From Pseudomonas sp. CHM02 (GTDB lineage Bacteria; Pseudomonadota; Gammaproteobacteria; Pseudomonadales; Pseudomonadaceae), in NCBI RefSeq assembly GCF_000612585.1, contig NZ_JFCA01000002.1:155627-219626 (forward strand): DNA of 64,000 nt, read 5' to 3'. A program made the translations under genes and the position numbers. The stretch's first letter is position 1. Each line of letters opens with the position of its first letter. Shown here one piece after another: positions 8,339 to 16,858 of this stretch. The notes under the pieces are model-generated. The model did not search any database. It had not been told where the DNA came from and was given only the letters and a program-made list of their open reading frames with translations.

Positions 8339-9369
8339 CCGAGCGTGACAGCCCCGACAGCCCGTGGATCCAGGCCGGGCGCCTGACCTTCCTGGCGTTG
8401 TACGCGGTGACGGTGCTGGCGGCGTTGGCCTGGGCATTTTCCAATGTGCGCCAGATCGACCCGCAGAACCGTGCGGTGGTTTTGCACTTCGGCGCTCTCG
8501 ATCGTATCCAGAATGCCGGCCTGTTGCTGGCCTGGCCGCAGCCGTTCGAGCAGGTGGTGCTGTTGCCGGCGGCCGACCGGGTGATCGAGCGGCGGGTGGA
8601 GAACCTGCTGCGTTCCGACGCGGCGATCCAGGCCGACCGCGTGGCCAGTTTCGCCACGCCGTTGAGTGATGCACTGGCCGGCTCCGGTTACCTGCTGACC
8701 GGTGATGCCGGCGTGGTGCAACTGGATGTGCGGGTGTTCTACAAAGTCACCGAACCCTATGCCTTTGTGCTGCAGGGCGAGCATGTGCTGCCGGCGCTGG
8801 ATCGCCTGGTCACTCGTAGCGCCGTGGCCCTCACGGCGGCGCGGGACCTGGACACGATTCTGGTCGCACGACCTGAATTGATCGGGTCAGATAACGGCGC
8901 TGCCGAACGTCGCGAGCGGCTGCGCGGCGACTTGGTACAAGGCATCAACAAACGCCTGGCGGAGCTGACATCCACAGGGTTGGGATTGGGTATCCAGGTC
9001 ACCCGCGTGGATGTGCAATCGAGCCTGCCAAGCCCGGCGGTAAACGCGTTCAACGCGGTGCTGACCGCCAGTCAGCAGGCCGATAAAGCCGTGGCCAACG
9101 CCCGCACCGACGCGGAAAAACTCACCCAGACCGCGAACCAGCAGGCCGATCGCCTGGTGCAAGTCGCCCACGCCCAGGCCAGCGAACGCCTGGCCAACGC
9201 CCAGGCGCAAACCGCCACGGTCGCCAGCCTGGCCCAGGTGAACGACCCGGGCCTGTTGGTGCGTCTGTACCGCGAGCGCCTGCCGAAGATTCTCGGCCAG
9301 GCGGGTTCCGTGACCACGGTCGATCCGAAAGACGACTCCCGCTTGATCATCCAGGGAGCCGAACAATGA
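8335..9369 (+). CDS. SPFH/band 7 protein (HflC-like)
   Basis: The 344-residue protein has one N-terminal membrane helix (about residues 16-37), then a band 7 domain beginning RQIDPQNRAVVLHFGALDRI, and an Ala/Gln-rich helical tail with repeated NAxTDAEKLTQ-like segments. It starts in an ATGA overlap with the His-rich SPFH gene and ends in another ATGA overlap with the ATPase gene, which indicates translational coupling. Together with its two neighbours it could build a hetero-oligomeric cage analogous to HflKC. It is not the housekeeping hflC, which normally lies next to hflK and hflX. Confidence 0.85.
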   Translation: MTERDSPDSPWIQAGRLTFLALYAVTVLAALAWAFSNVRQIDPQNRAVVLHFGALDRIQNAGLLLAWPQPFEQVVLLPAADRVIERRVENLLRSDAAIQADRVASFATPLSDALAGSGYLLTGDAGVVQLDVRVFYKVTEPYAFVLQGEHVLPALDRLVTRSAVALTAARDLDTILVARPELIGSDNGAAERRERLRGDLVQGINKRLAELTSTGLGLGIQVTRVDVQSSLPSPAVNAFNAVLTASQQADKAVANARTDAEKLTQTANQQADRLVQVAHAQASERLANAQAQTATVASLAQVNDPGLLVRLYRERLPKILGQAGSVTTVDPKDDSRLIIQGAEQ

Positions 9370-11252
9370 GCGCACCCATGCTGACTTCCGCCGAGCAGCG
9401 CAGTGCTGCCCGGCAATTGACCCTCGCCATGCTCGCCTTGGGCTTGCTGGTGTTGGGCCTGGTATGGCGCTGGCTGGCGCCAGGCCAGAGCGGTGTGAGC
9501 CAATTGCTGTTGGGCGTCGCTTCGCTGTTGGTGGCGGTGCCGGTGATGCGTTCGGCCTGGTACAGCCTGCGGTTTCCCAGCCTGCATGGCATCACCGACC
9601 AACTGATCGCCCTGGCCATGCTCGGTGCGTGGGCCACGGGTGATCTGCTGACCGCCGCGCTGCTGCCGATCATCATGATCTTTGGCCATGTGCTGGAAGA
9701 GCGCAGCGTGATCGGCTCCCAGGAGGCGATCCGTGCCCTGGGCAAGCTGACCCGCAGCCACGCGCGGTTGGTGCAGGCTGACGGCAGCATCCATGAAGTG
9801 GACAACGGCACGCTGAACACCGGCGACATCGTCGAGGTGCGTGCGGGTGATCGGGTGCCGGCGGATGGCGTGGTGCTGTCGGGCCGGGCGAGCCTCGACA
9901 CGGCGCCGATTACCGGTGAGTCGGTACCGTTGGAAGCCAGTGTGGGCGTGCAGGTGTTTGGTGGGGCGATCAACCTCGACGGCTTGCTGCGCCTGCAAGT
10001 GACCCGCACCGGTAACGAGTCCACCTTGGGCAAAGTCATTGCGCTGATGCAGAACGCCGAGCGTTCCAAGCCGCCAATCACGCGGTTGCTGGAGCGTTAT
10101 GCCGGCAGCTATATGGTGCTGGTGTTGCTGCTGGCGGCGGTCACCTGGTTTGTGACCAATGATGCCCAGGCGATGCTCGCCGTGCTGGTGGCCGCATGTC
10201 CGTGTGCGTTGGTGCTGTCGGCGCCGGCCACCGCCATTGCCGGGATCGCCGTGGCGGCGCGCCATGGCATCCTGATTCGCAGCTCGGCGTTCCTCGAAGA
10301 GCTGGCGGACCTGACCTCGCTGGTGGTCGACAAGACGGGCACCCTGACCTTTGGCACCCTGCGGTTGCAATCCATCGAGACCACCGCGCCGGATCGGCAG
10401 CTGTTGCTGAACCTGGCGGCCAGCTTGGGCTCGGCCAGCAGCCACCCGGTCAGCCGAGCGTTGGCGGGGTTGGCGACGCAGGAACAGATGCTGGCGTTGA
10501 CGGATATTCGCGAGCGCCAGGGCCTGGGGGTGGTGGCGCGGACCGATCAAGGCGAAGCGGCATTGGGCCGGCCGGAGTTATTCGAACAGCTGGGCATCCT
10601 CACCACCGCGGTTCCGAATCACGACGGGCCCATCGCCGGGTTGGCGCTGGACGGGCGGTTTCTTGCCTGGCTGTTGCTGGCCGATAGCGTCAAGCCGGAA
10701 GCCCGCCAGGCGCTGCAAGAGTTGCGTGACCTTGGCCTCGGTCGCCAACTGCTGCTCACCGGCGACCGCCAGAGCGTGGCTGACAGCCTGGCGCTGGACG
10801 TGGGTATCAGCGATGTCGAAGCCCAGGCCTTGCCGGAAGACAAGCTCAACCGCGTGCTGGGCGAAATCGGCAGTGGCTTTCGACCGATGGTGGTAGGGGA
10901 TGGCATCAACGATTCGCTGGCGCTCAAGGCCGGTGTGGTGGGCGTGGCCATGGGCGCGGGCGGGGCGGATATCGCCTTGGCGTCGGCGGATGTGGTGCTG
11001 ATCGGCAGCGACCTGCGGCGCCTGGGCACCTGTGTGCGCTTGAGCCGTCAGTGTCGGCAGACATTGCAGGTCAATGTGATCATCGGCCTGGGCTGGACCT
11101 TGGCCATTGTCGTATTTGCCGCCTTTGGCTGGCTGGGTGTCGCCGGCGCGATGATCGCGGCGGTGCTGCACAACCTCAGCACCTTGCTGGTGCTGGGGAA
11201 TGCCGGGCGGTTGCTGCGCTTCCAGGAGCCCCTGTTGAAGCTTGAGGAATAA
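9366..11252 (+). CDS. P1B-type heavy-metal-translocating ATPase
   Basis: The 628-residue enzyme has all the P-type ATPase landmarks: PITGESVP (actuator), the CPC metal site in ACPCAL, DKTGTLTFG with the phosphorylated Asp, SSHPV (the P1B HP motif) and GDGINDS (hinge). It lacks an N-terminal CxxC or His-rich metal-binding domain. The last membrane helix reads AVLHNLSTLLVL where Zn/Cd pumps have a DxG motif and Cu pumps have MxxSS, so the metal cannot be assigned; HNxST is loosely like the HExxT of P1B-4 pumps. It is translationally coupled to three SPFH genes and lies 116 bases upstream of a bufferin operon. Export of a transition metal from the cytoplasm is expected from the family. Confidence 0.9.
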   Translation: MSAPMLTSAEQRSAARQLTLAMLALGLLVLGLVWRWLAPGQSGVSQLLLGVASLLVAVPVMRSAWYSLRFPSLHGITDQLIALAMLGAWATGDLLTAALLPIIMIFGHVLEERSVIGSQEAIRALGKLTRSHARLVQADGSIHEVDNGTLNTGDIVEVRAGDRVPADGVVLSGRASLDTAPITGESVPLEASVGVQVFGGAINLDGLLRLQVTRTGNESTLGKVIALMQNAERSKPPITRLLERYAGSYMVLVLLLAAVTWFVTNDAQAMLAVLVAACPCALVLSAPATAIAGIAVAARHGILIRSSAFLEELADLTSLVVDKTGTLTFGTLRLQSIETTAPDRQLLLNLAASLGSASSHPVSRALAGLATQEQMLALTDIRERQGLGVVARTDQGEAALGRPELFEQLGILTTAVPNHDGPIAGLALDGRFLAWLLLADSVKPEARQALQELRDLGLGRQLLLTGDRQSVADSLALDVGISDVEAQALPEDKLNRVLGEIGSGFRPMVVGDGINDSLALKAGVVGVAMGAGGADIALASADVVLIGSDLRRLGTCVRLSRQCRQTLQVNVIIGLGWTLAIVVFAAFGWLGVAGAMIAAVLHNLSTLLVLGNAGRLLRFQEPLLKLEE

Positions 11253-11309
11253 TTTTCAGAAATATTTGCACAGGGCTGTAACGCGGATGAGGGGCCTCAC
11301 TCTAGTGGT

Positions 11310-11343
11310 GTGTCGAGACTGAACAATCCGTTCAGACCGACAC
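11310..11343. promoter_or_regulatory. two-part palindrome upstream of bufA-like gene
   Basis: The segment has nested inverted arms: GTGTCG (11310-11315) with CGACAC (11338-11343), and CTGAAC (11319-11324) with GTTCAG (11330-11335), around a 5-base centre. It ends 26 bases before the bufferin start. No T-run follows, so it is more likely an operator or leader hairpin than a terminator of the ATPase operon. Confidence 0.45.
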
Positions 11344-11368
11344 CCCTACGATCATGAGGAATACAACA

Positions 11369-11623
11369 ATGAACATCAAATCCGCTGCTGCTGGTGCCGC
11401 CCTCGCAATGGCTGCCGCTACTATGTTTGCGGGTGTTGTCACTCAGGCCCAGGCCGCTGACACCGCCGTCCACTGCTACGGCATCAACGCGTGCAAAGGC
11501 CAGAACGACTGCAAAACCAAGGACCACGCGTGCAAAGGCCAGGGCTCCTGCAAAGGCCAGGGCTTTAAAGTCCAGGCCAGTGCCGATGCCTGCACCAAGG
11601 CGGGCGGCAAAGTCGGCGAGTAA
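11369..11623 (+). CDS. bufA: bufferin-type Cys-rich precursor peptide (BufA-like)
   Basis: The 84-residue product has a clear Sec signal peptide ([20 protein letters not shown], ending near AQA) and a small mature part with six cysteines. Four of them are in ACKGQ/SCKGQG-like units ([24 protein letters not shown]). This pattern, with DUF692 and DUF2063 genes directly downstream, is that of bufferins, ribosomal peptides whose cysteines are modified and which chelate copper in the periplasm. The ATG at 11369 has GAGGAA at 8-9 bases; the one at 11354 lies in that site. Whether this precursor binds copper is by family analogy. The adjacent metal ATPase supports a metal role. Confidence 0.85.
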   Translation: MNIKSAAAGAALAMAAATMFAGVVTQAQAADTAVHCYGINACKGQNDCKTKDHACKGQGSCKGQGFKVQASADACTKAGGKVGE

Positions 11624-11640
11624 CCGGCAAACAAGTGCAC

Positions 11641-11667
11641 CCGCAGCGGTTGCCCCCACCGCTGCGG
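11641..11667 (+). terminator. strong hairpin between bufA-like and bufB-like genes
   Basis: A perfect 10-base stem, CCGCAGCGGT (11641-11650) paired with ACCGCTGCGG (11658-11667), lies 17 bases after the bufA stop. Only a poor T-run follows, so it is best read as a leaky attenuator or as an mRNA-stabilising 3' end that keeps precursor expression above that of the modifying enzymes. Confidence 0.6.
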
Positions 11668-11688
11668 TCACTTTCCCAGGAGTGTCTT

Positions 11689-12534
11689 ATGCCTACCTCC
11701 CTTCCGAGCCTCGGTTACGGCCTGGGTCTACGCAGTGAGTATTACCAGCAGATCCTTGAACAATCGCCGGCCGTGGATTGGTTCGAAGTGATCTCCGAAA
11801 ATTATCTGGTCCAGGGCGGTAAAGCCTTGTACTACCTGGACGCGATAGCCGAGCGTTATCCCCTGGTGATGCACGGCGTGTCCCTGTCCATCGGCGGGCC
11901 CCATGCCCTCGATATCGATTACCTGAAACAAATCAAACAGCTCGCCGAGCGTATCCAGCCAGCGTGGGTTTCCGATCATCTGTGCTGGAGCCGCGGCAGC
12001 GCCCACCAGTTGCACGACCTGCTGCCGCTGCCTTACACCGAAGAAAGCCTCTACCACGTGGCTGCCCGCGTGCGCCAAGTGCAGGACGTATTGCAACGCC
12101 CGCTGGTGTTGGAAAACGTCTCCAGCTATGTGCGCTCGAAGGCCGATGAATTCACCGAGTGGGAATTCCTCAACGCCCTGGCGCACCTGTCGGGCTGCCA
12201 GTTGTTGCTCGACGTCAACAATGTGTATGTCAGCTCGCGCAATCATGGTTTTGACGCCTGGACGTTTATCCGCAACCTGCCACCGGAGAGCATCCGCCAA
12301 CTGCATCTGGCGGGCCATATGGACTATGGCGACTATGTGGTCGACACCCATGACCATCCCGTGTGTGACCCGGTGTGGGCGCTCTATCAACAGACACTGG
12401 AGCACCTGGGACCCGTGTCGACGCTACTGGAGCGGGACGACCATTTCCCACCTTTCGAAGCGCTGCTCACCGAACTGAGCAAGGCGCGCGAACTGGGTGC
12501 CATGGCGTTGGCAAGGAGATCGTTATGCGCCTGA
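11689..12534 (+). CDS. bufB: DUF692 / MNIO multinuclear iron oxidase (BufB-like)
   Basis: The 281-residue protein is a DUF692 TIM-barrel enzyme. Visible conserved ligand-type residues are His62 in MHGVSLSIGG, Asp96-His97 in WVSDHLCW, Glu142 in LENVSS, Asp175 in LLLDVNNVYVS, His206 and His210 in LHLAGH and the HDH at 221-223. Enzymes of this family hold two or three iron ions and oxidatively rearrange cysteines of peptide precursors. The start at 11689 follows CCAGGAG; an earlier ATG at 11635 would read through the hairpin. Its substrate is most probably the Cys-rich peptide encoded just upstream. It overlaps the partner gene by 10 bases. Confidence 0.9.
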   Translation: MPTSLPSLGYGLGLRSEYYQQILEQSPAVDWFEVISENYLVQGGKALYYLDAIAERYPLVMHGVSLSIGGPHALDIDYLKQIKQLAERIQPAWVSDHLCWSRGSAHQLHDLLPLPYTEESLYHVAARVRQVQDVLQRPLVLENVSSYVRSKADEFTEWEFLNALAHLSGCQLLLDVNNVYVSSRNHGFDAWTFIRNLPPESIRQLHLAGHMDYGDYVVDTHDHPVCDPVWALYQQTLEHLGPVSTLLERDDHFPPFEALLTELSKARELGAMALARRSLCA

Positions 12535-13313
12535 CCGATTGGCAGTTGGCCTTCGAGCAGCATCTGTTATCCGAAACGCCAGTGGCCAACAGTGGTTTCG
12601 CCGCCACCCTGCTGGGTGGGCCGACACTGGACGTGGACACGGGCCTGGCGATTTACCACAACGCTTACCTCTCGCGGTTGCAGGAGGTATTGCGGCATGA
12701 CTTCAGTGCCATCTTCTATTGGCTGGGTGATGATGAATTTGCGTCGCTGACCGAGGCCTATGTGCGCCGCTATCCATCGGCGCACTACAGCCTGCGTTGG
12801 CTGGGCGAGCGTTTCCCGGCGTTCATCCTTGAGCACTTGGTGGCGGAGCAAAGCGCGCCGCTGGCGGAGCTGGCGCGGTTGGAATGGACGTTTACCCTGG
12901 CGTTTGATGCGCCGCAGGGCGAACCGCTGACCCTGGACGACATGGCACACCTGGCGCCTGAAGACTGGCCGGGTTTGCAGGTGACGCTGGCGCCCTCCGT
13001 GCAGCAGATACTCTGCCGCTTCAATACGGTGGCAATCTGGCGGGCCAGCAAGGATGAGTCGGACTTCCCCCACAGCCAGGCGCTGGACCCGGCGCAAATC
13101 TGCCTGGTGTGGCGGCACCAGAATGTGTGCCATTACCGCAGCCTGGAGCCTGCAGAAATGTGCGCCCTGGCAGGCATGGTGACTACCGGCTGGTGTTTTT
13201 CAGAACTGTGCGCCGAACTTGCAGTCACTTATGCAGAGGGTGCACCACTGCAAGCCGTCACGTGGCTGAAACAGTGGATCCAGGACGGTTTGCTCGAGCG
13301 CCGAGCCCCATAG
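12525..13313 (+). CDS. bufC: DUF2063 partner protein (BufC-like)
   Basis: The 262-residue protein starts MRLTDWQLAFEQHLL and has the DUF2063 pattern, including LAIYHNAYLSRLQEVL followed by YPSAHYSLRWLGERFPAFI. Family members bind the precursor peptide and present it to the DUF692 oxidase; older annotations call the domain 'putative DNA-binding', which is probably misleading. The ATG at 12525 has AAGGAG 6 bases upstream, inside the end of bufB, so the two are translationally coupled. No DoxX membrane protein or sigma/anti-sigma pair, sometimes found with bufferin operons, is present here. Confidence 0.87.
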   Translation: MRLTDWQLAFEQHLLSETPVANSGFAATLLGGPTLDVDTGLAIYHNAYLSRLQEVLRHDFSAIFYWLGDDEFASLTEAYVRRYPSAHYSLRWLGERFPAFILEHLVAEQSAPLAELARLEWTFTLAFDAPQGEPLTLDDMAHLAPEDWPGLQVTLAPSVQQILCRFNTVAIWRASKDESDFPHSQALDPAQICLVWRHQNVCHYRSLEPAEMCALAGMVTTGWCFSELCAELAVTYAEGAPLQAVTWLKQWIQDGLLERRAP

Positions 13314-13359
13314 AAGACCGCTATCAAATCGATAGCCTCCTACTTTGTCTTCGGATGGT

Positions 13360-13366
13360 CTACCCT
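13360..13366 (+). promoter_or_regulatory. possible RpoS-type -10 element upstream of cfa
   Basis: CTACCCT resembles the RpoS -10 consensus CTATACT, with C as the first base, and would place transcription start about 27 bases before the cfa ATG. CFA synthase genes in enterobacteria and P. putida are known to use RpoS promoters. The match is partial. Confidence 0.3.
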
Positions 13367-13400
13367 CACACCAGACGTCTGAAACAAGGGGGGACCACTC

Positions 13401-14585
13401 ATGCTCGCGCAACTTCCACCGGCCTTACAGAATCTTCAGCTACCGCTGCGTCTTCGACTCTGGGACGGCCATGAATTCAACTTGGGCCCCGAGCCCAGTG
13501 TGACCATCGTGGTGAAGGACCCCACGGTTGTCTCCAAGCTGACCCATCCCACGCTCGACTCTCTGGGCGAAGCCTTCGTCGAGGGCAAATTGGAGCTGGA
13601 AGGCTCCATCTCCGAGGTCATCCGGGTATGTGACGAATTGAGTCACGCCCTGATCGAAGACGACGAGGGGCGTCGTCCGGTGCGCTCGATCCACGACAAG
13701 GCCACTGACGCAGCGGCCATTTCCTACCATTACGACCTGTCCAACGAGTTCTACCAGCTGTGGCTGGACCAGGACATGGCGTACTCCTGTGGCTATTTCG
13801 AAACCGGCAGCGAATCCATCGACCAGGCTCAACAGGACAAATTTCGCCACCTGTGCCGCAAACTGCGGCTGCAGCCAGGCGAGTATTTGCTCGATGTCGG
13901 CTGTGGTTGGGGCGGGCTGGCGCGGTTTGCGGCGCGGGAGTTCGGGGTGAAAGTGTTTGGTATCACCTTGAGCAAGGAGCAATTGGCCCTGGCCCGGGAA
14001 CGGGTGAAAGCCGAAGGCCTGGAAGGCCAGGTGGACCTGCAACTGCTCGATTACCGTGACCTGCCGCAGGACGGCCGTTTCGACAAGGTGGTGAGCGTGG
14101 GCATGTTTGAACACGTCGGCCACGCCAACCTGGCTGAGTACTGCAAGACCCTGTTTGGTGCCGTGCGCGAAGGCGGCCTGGTGATGAACCACGGCATTAC
14201 CGCCAAGCACACCGATGGCCGACCTGTGGGCCGTGGCGCCGGAGATTTTATCGAGCGTTACGTGTTCCCCAACGGCGAGCTGCCGCACCTGGCGATGATG
14301 ACCGCCGAGATCAGTGAAGTCGGGCTGGAAGTGGTCGACGTCGAAAGCCTGCGCCTGCACTACGCGCGCACCTTGGACCATTGGAGCGAACGCCTGGAAG
14401 ACAACCTGGAAGCGGCGGCGAAGATGGTGCCGGAGCAAGCGTTGCGCATTTGGCGGCTGTACCTGGCCGGTTGCGCGTATGCGTTTGCGCGGGGCTGGAT
14501 CAACCTGCATCAGATCCTGGCGGTGAAACCCCATGCCGATGGCAGCCATGAACTGCCGTGGACACGGGAAGATATCTACCGCTGA
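13401..14585 (+). CDS. cfa: cyclopropane-fatty-acyl-phospholipid synthase
   Basis: The 394-residue protein has the SAM-binding motif LDVGCGWGGLARFAAR, then FGITLSKEQ and GMFEHVGH, all characteristic of CFA synthases. Length and sequence agree closely with P. putida CfaB as I recall it (start MLAQLPPALQ, end LPWTRED-YR). The enzyme methylenates cis double bonds of phospholipid acyl chains at the inner membrane, usually at entry to stationary phase. The ATG at 13401 is preceded by AAGGGGGG. It faces the cardiolipin synthase gene, with a REPIN between the two 3' ends. Confidence 0.95.
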   Translation: MLAQLPPALQNLQLPLRLRLWDGHEFNLGPEPSVTIVVKDPTVVSKLTHPTLDSLGEAFVEGKLELEGSISEVIRVCDELSHALIEDDEGRRPVRSIHDKATDAAAISYHYDLSNEFYQLWLDQDMAYSCGYFETGSESIDQAQQDKFRHLCRKLRLQPGEYLLDVGCGWGGLARFAAREFGVKVFGITLSKEQLALARERVKAEGLEGQVDLQLLDYRDLPQDGRFDKVVSVGMFEHVGHANLAEYCKTLFGAVREGGLVMNHGITAKHTDGRPVGRGAGDFIERYVFPNGELPHLAMMTAEISEVGLEVVDVESLRLHYARTLDHWSERLEDNLEAAAKMVPEQALRIWRLYLAGCAYAFARGWINLHQILAVKPHADGSHELPWTREDIYR

Positions 14586-14610
14586 TTATTGAAAACGCAG
14601 AAGACCTGAC

Positions 14611-14699
14611 TGTAGGAGCTGGCTTGCCAGCGATGGCGGTGTATCAGTACCGGATCAGTCGGCTGACACGACGCTATCGCTGGCAAGCCAGCTCCTACA
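14611..14699. repeat. REPIN (inverted REP pair) between cfa and cls
   Basis: Two 24-base arms in inverted orientation (TGTAGGAGCTGGCTTGCCAG... at 14611 and its complement ending at 14699) flank a 41-base centre. This is the typical Pseudomonas REP doublet. Placed between two convergent genes, it can also act as a bidirectional transcription barrier. Confidence 0.9.
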
Positions 14700-14715
14700 C
14701 TGGGTATCGGATGTG

Positions 14716-16155
14716 TTAAAGAATCGGTGAAATAAGCCGCGCGACCCGCATGCCCAGTTGTTGAAGGCGGCGGGTTTCGCGGCTTTCTTCCTGGCTGACT
14801 TCATGGGCCAGGGCGAAGTCGTCCAGCAGCATGTGTTCGACTTGTTGGGCGAAGGCTTCGTCGACGGTCAGCAGCATCACTTCGAAATTCAGCCGGAACG
14901 AACGGTTGTCCATGTTCGCGCTGCCAATGGCGCTGATCTCGCTGTCCACCAACACCACCTTTTGATGCAGAAACCCTGGCGTATAGCGGAACACGCGCAC
15001 GCCGGCACGTACTGCTTCGATCGCGTAAAGGCTGGAGGCGGCGTAGACGATGCGGTGATCGGGCCGCGAGGGCAGCAGCAGGCGCACGTCTACGCCACGC
15101 AAGACCGCCAGGCGCAGTGCGGCAAACACGGCTTCGTCGGGGATGAAATACGGGCTGGTGATCCACACGCGTTCGGTCGCCGCGTGGATGGCTTCGACGA
15201 AGAACAGCGAGCAGGTTTCGTACGGGTCGGCCGGCCCGCTGGCGAGCAATTGGCAGAGCACGCCGTCCTCGGGGTAGGCGTCTGGCAGGATCAGCGGCGG
15301 CAACTCGCGCGCGGCCCAGAACCAGTCTTCGGCAAACGACTCCTGCAAGCACGCCACCACGGGGCCGGTGACCTGCACGTGGGTATCGCGCCATGGTGCC
15401 AGCGGTGGTTTTTTGCCCAGGTATTCATCACCGACGTTGTGCCCGCCGACAAACCCGGTGATGCCGTCCACCACGACGATCTTGCGGTGGTTGCGGAAGT
15501 TGACCTGGAAGCGATTGAGCCAGCCGCTGCGGGTGGCGAAGGCTTTGACTTTCACCCCGGCGTCGCGCAGCGATTGCACATACCGGTGGGGCAGCGCGTG
15601 GCTGCCGATGCGGTCGTAGAGCACGTGGATGTCCACGCCCTCGGCGGCTTTTTCCTTCAACAGAGCGTGCAGCTGGCGGCCGAGCTCGTCGTCATGAATG
15701 ATGAAAAACTGGAAAAGCACCGCTGTCCTGGCGCTGCGGATCGCTTCGAAGATCGCGCTGAAGGTGGCCTCGCCATTGATCAACAAGCGCACTTCATTGT
15801 TGGCCAGGCACGGCATGCGGCCCAGCTTGGGCATGGCGCGCAGCGAGGCGTAGGCGCTGGAGTTGCGCGCGGCCAGGGCTTCTTCGACCCAAGGGCGCCA
15901 GTTCAGCTCGGTGATGGCGGTGTGCATTTCCTGGTTGGCCTGGCGACGCGCCTGGATATACGCATCGAAGGTGCTGCGGCCGAAGATCAGGTAGGGGATC
16001 AGCGTGAGGTAGGGCATGAACATCAGCGACAAGGCCCAGGCGATCGAGCCTTGGGCAGTCCTGACGGTCAGCACCGCGTGGATCGCAGCGAGGGTCCCGA
16101 GAAAATGCAGCGTGGCGATGAAGTAGGCGAGCAGGTGCGGGCCAAAAAAATCCAT
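14716..16155 (-). CDS. cls: cardiolipin synthase (ClsA type)
   Basis: The 479-residue protein has two N-terminal membrane helices and two phospholipase D HxKxxxxD motifs: HRKIVVVD, followed by GFVGGHN, and HQKVVLVD, followed by GSANMDNRS. The length agrees with E. coli ClsA (486 residues). The enzyme condenses two phosphatidylglycerol molecules into cardiolipin and glycerol at the inner membrane. The start at 16155 has GGAG upstream and puts the first helix at the N-terminus; an earlier ATG at 16206 adds a non-conserved leader. Confidence 0.93.
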   Translation of the reverse strand: MDFFGPHLLAYFIATLHFLGTLAAIHAVLTVRTAQGSIAWALSLMFMPYLTLIPYLIFGRSTFDAYIQARRQANQEMHTAITELNWRPWVEEALAARNSSAYASLRAMPKLGRMPCLANNEVRLLINGEATFSAIFEAIRSARTAVLFQFFIIHDDELGRQLHALLKEKAAEGVDIHVLYDRIGSHALPHRYVQSLRDAGVKVKAFATRSGWLNRFQVNFRNHRKIVVVDGITGFVGGHNVGDEYLGKKPPLAPWRDTHVQVTGPVVACLQESFAEDWFWAARELPPLILPDAYPEDGVLCQLLASGPADPYETCSLFFVEAIHAATERVWITSPYFIPDEAVFAALRLAVLRGVDVRLLLPSRPDHRIVYAASSLYAIEAVRAGVRVFRYTPGFLHQKVVLVDSEISAIGSANMDNRSFRLNFEVMLLTVDEAFAQQVEHMLLDDFALAHEVSQEESRETRRLQQLGMRVARLISPIL

Positions 16156-16285
16156 GGACGACGGTACTCCAGGCAATCCAGTGCCTAACAGACCATGTTC
16201 GGTCACGAATGTCGCTATTTTATTTGCCGTGCAACACTGGCCGCTTTGCGGCGTCTAACGCCAACAATTGTCCAGGAGTTACCCG

Positions 16286-16807
16286 ATGAATGCTCGTCTG
16301 CTTGGTTTAGCCATGGTTATTGGTTTGTCGCTGCCGGTGGCAGCGCAGGCGCAGATGCTGGCGCCGGGCTTGTGGGAATTGACCACCAGCAATATGAAAG
16401 TCGATAACCAGGACCTGCCGGACCTGTCGCTGATCCTCGGTCAACTCAAGCAACAGATGACCCCTGAACAGCGCGCCATGCTCGAAAAACAAGGCATCAC
16501 CATGGCGGGCAAAGGCGTGCAGGTGTGCCTGACACCGGCGCAGGTCGCCTCCGATTCGATCCCCCTGACCGACCCGCAATCGGGCTGCAAACAGGAAGTG
16601 ACCGACAAGACCGGCAACCAGTGGAAATTCCGTTTCAGTTGTCCGAAAGCCCAGGGCACCGGCGTCGCCACTTTCCAGAGCCAGAAAGAATTCACCACCA
16701 CCGTCAACGGCACCTTCAATGCCACCGGCATTCAGCAGAAGGGCAGCCTCGACAGCCATGCCCAGTGGCTGGGTAACGATTGCGGCACGGTCAAGCCGCG
16801 CGCCTGA
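16286..16807 (+). CDS. DUF3617 periplasmic protein
   Basis: The 173-residue product has a signal peptide (MNARLLGLAMVIGLSLPVAA, cut near AQA) and the DUF3617 pattern LAPGLWELTTSNMKV with Cys residues in VCLTPAQV, SGCKQEV, FSCP and NDCG that may form two disulfides. Family members are small periplasmic proteins of unknown function. The ATG at 16286 follows CAGGAG at 9 bases. The gene is monocistronic and runs divergently from cls. Confidence 0.8.
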   Translation: MNARLLGLAMVIGLSLPVAAQAQMLAPGLWELTTSNMKVDNQDLPDLSLILGQLKQQMTPEQRAMLEKQGITMAGKGVQVCLTPAQVASDSIPLTDPQSGCKQEVTDKTGNQWKFRFSCPKAQGTGVATFQSQKEFTTTVNGTFNATGIQQKGSLDSHAQWLGNDCGTVKPRA

Positions 16808-16815
16808 CGCCACAC

Positions 16816-16846
16816 CCTGTGGAGCGAGCTTGCTCGCGCCTACAGG
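16816..16846. repeat. single REP-like palindrome between convergent genes
   Basis: CCTGT-GGAGCGAGC paired with GCTCGCGCC-TACAGG forms a near-perfect hairpin. The core GCGAGCTTGCTCGC is the Pseudomonas REP core seen in the REPINs elsewhere in this window. It lies 8 bases after the DUF3617 stop and may terminate both convergent transcripts. Confidence 0.7.
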
Positions 16847-16858
16847 TGTTGTGTTGGG

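Noticed and set aside
5432..9369. Housekeeping hflK-hflC
   Set aside because: There are three SPFH genes, the first with extra membrane segments, and no hflX or hfq; they are coupled to a metal ATPase instead.
9072..10550. Antisense reading frame of 492 codons opposite the SPFH and ATPase genes
   Set aside because: Its product is Gln/His/Arg-rich low-complexity and spans two unrelated real genes.
12375..12524. Longer N-terminus for the DUF2063 protein
   Set aside because: The added 50 residues lie inside bufB in another frame; AAGGAG at 12512-12518 fixes the start at 12525.
13320..13336. Terminator of the bufferin operon
   Set aside because: GCTATC-AAATC-GATAGC forms only a 6-base AT-containing stem without a T-run, too weak to call.
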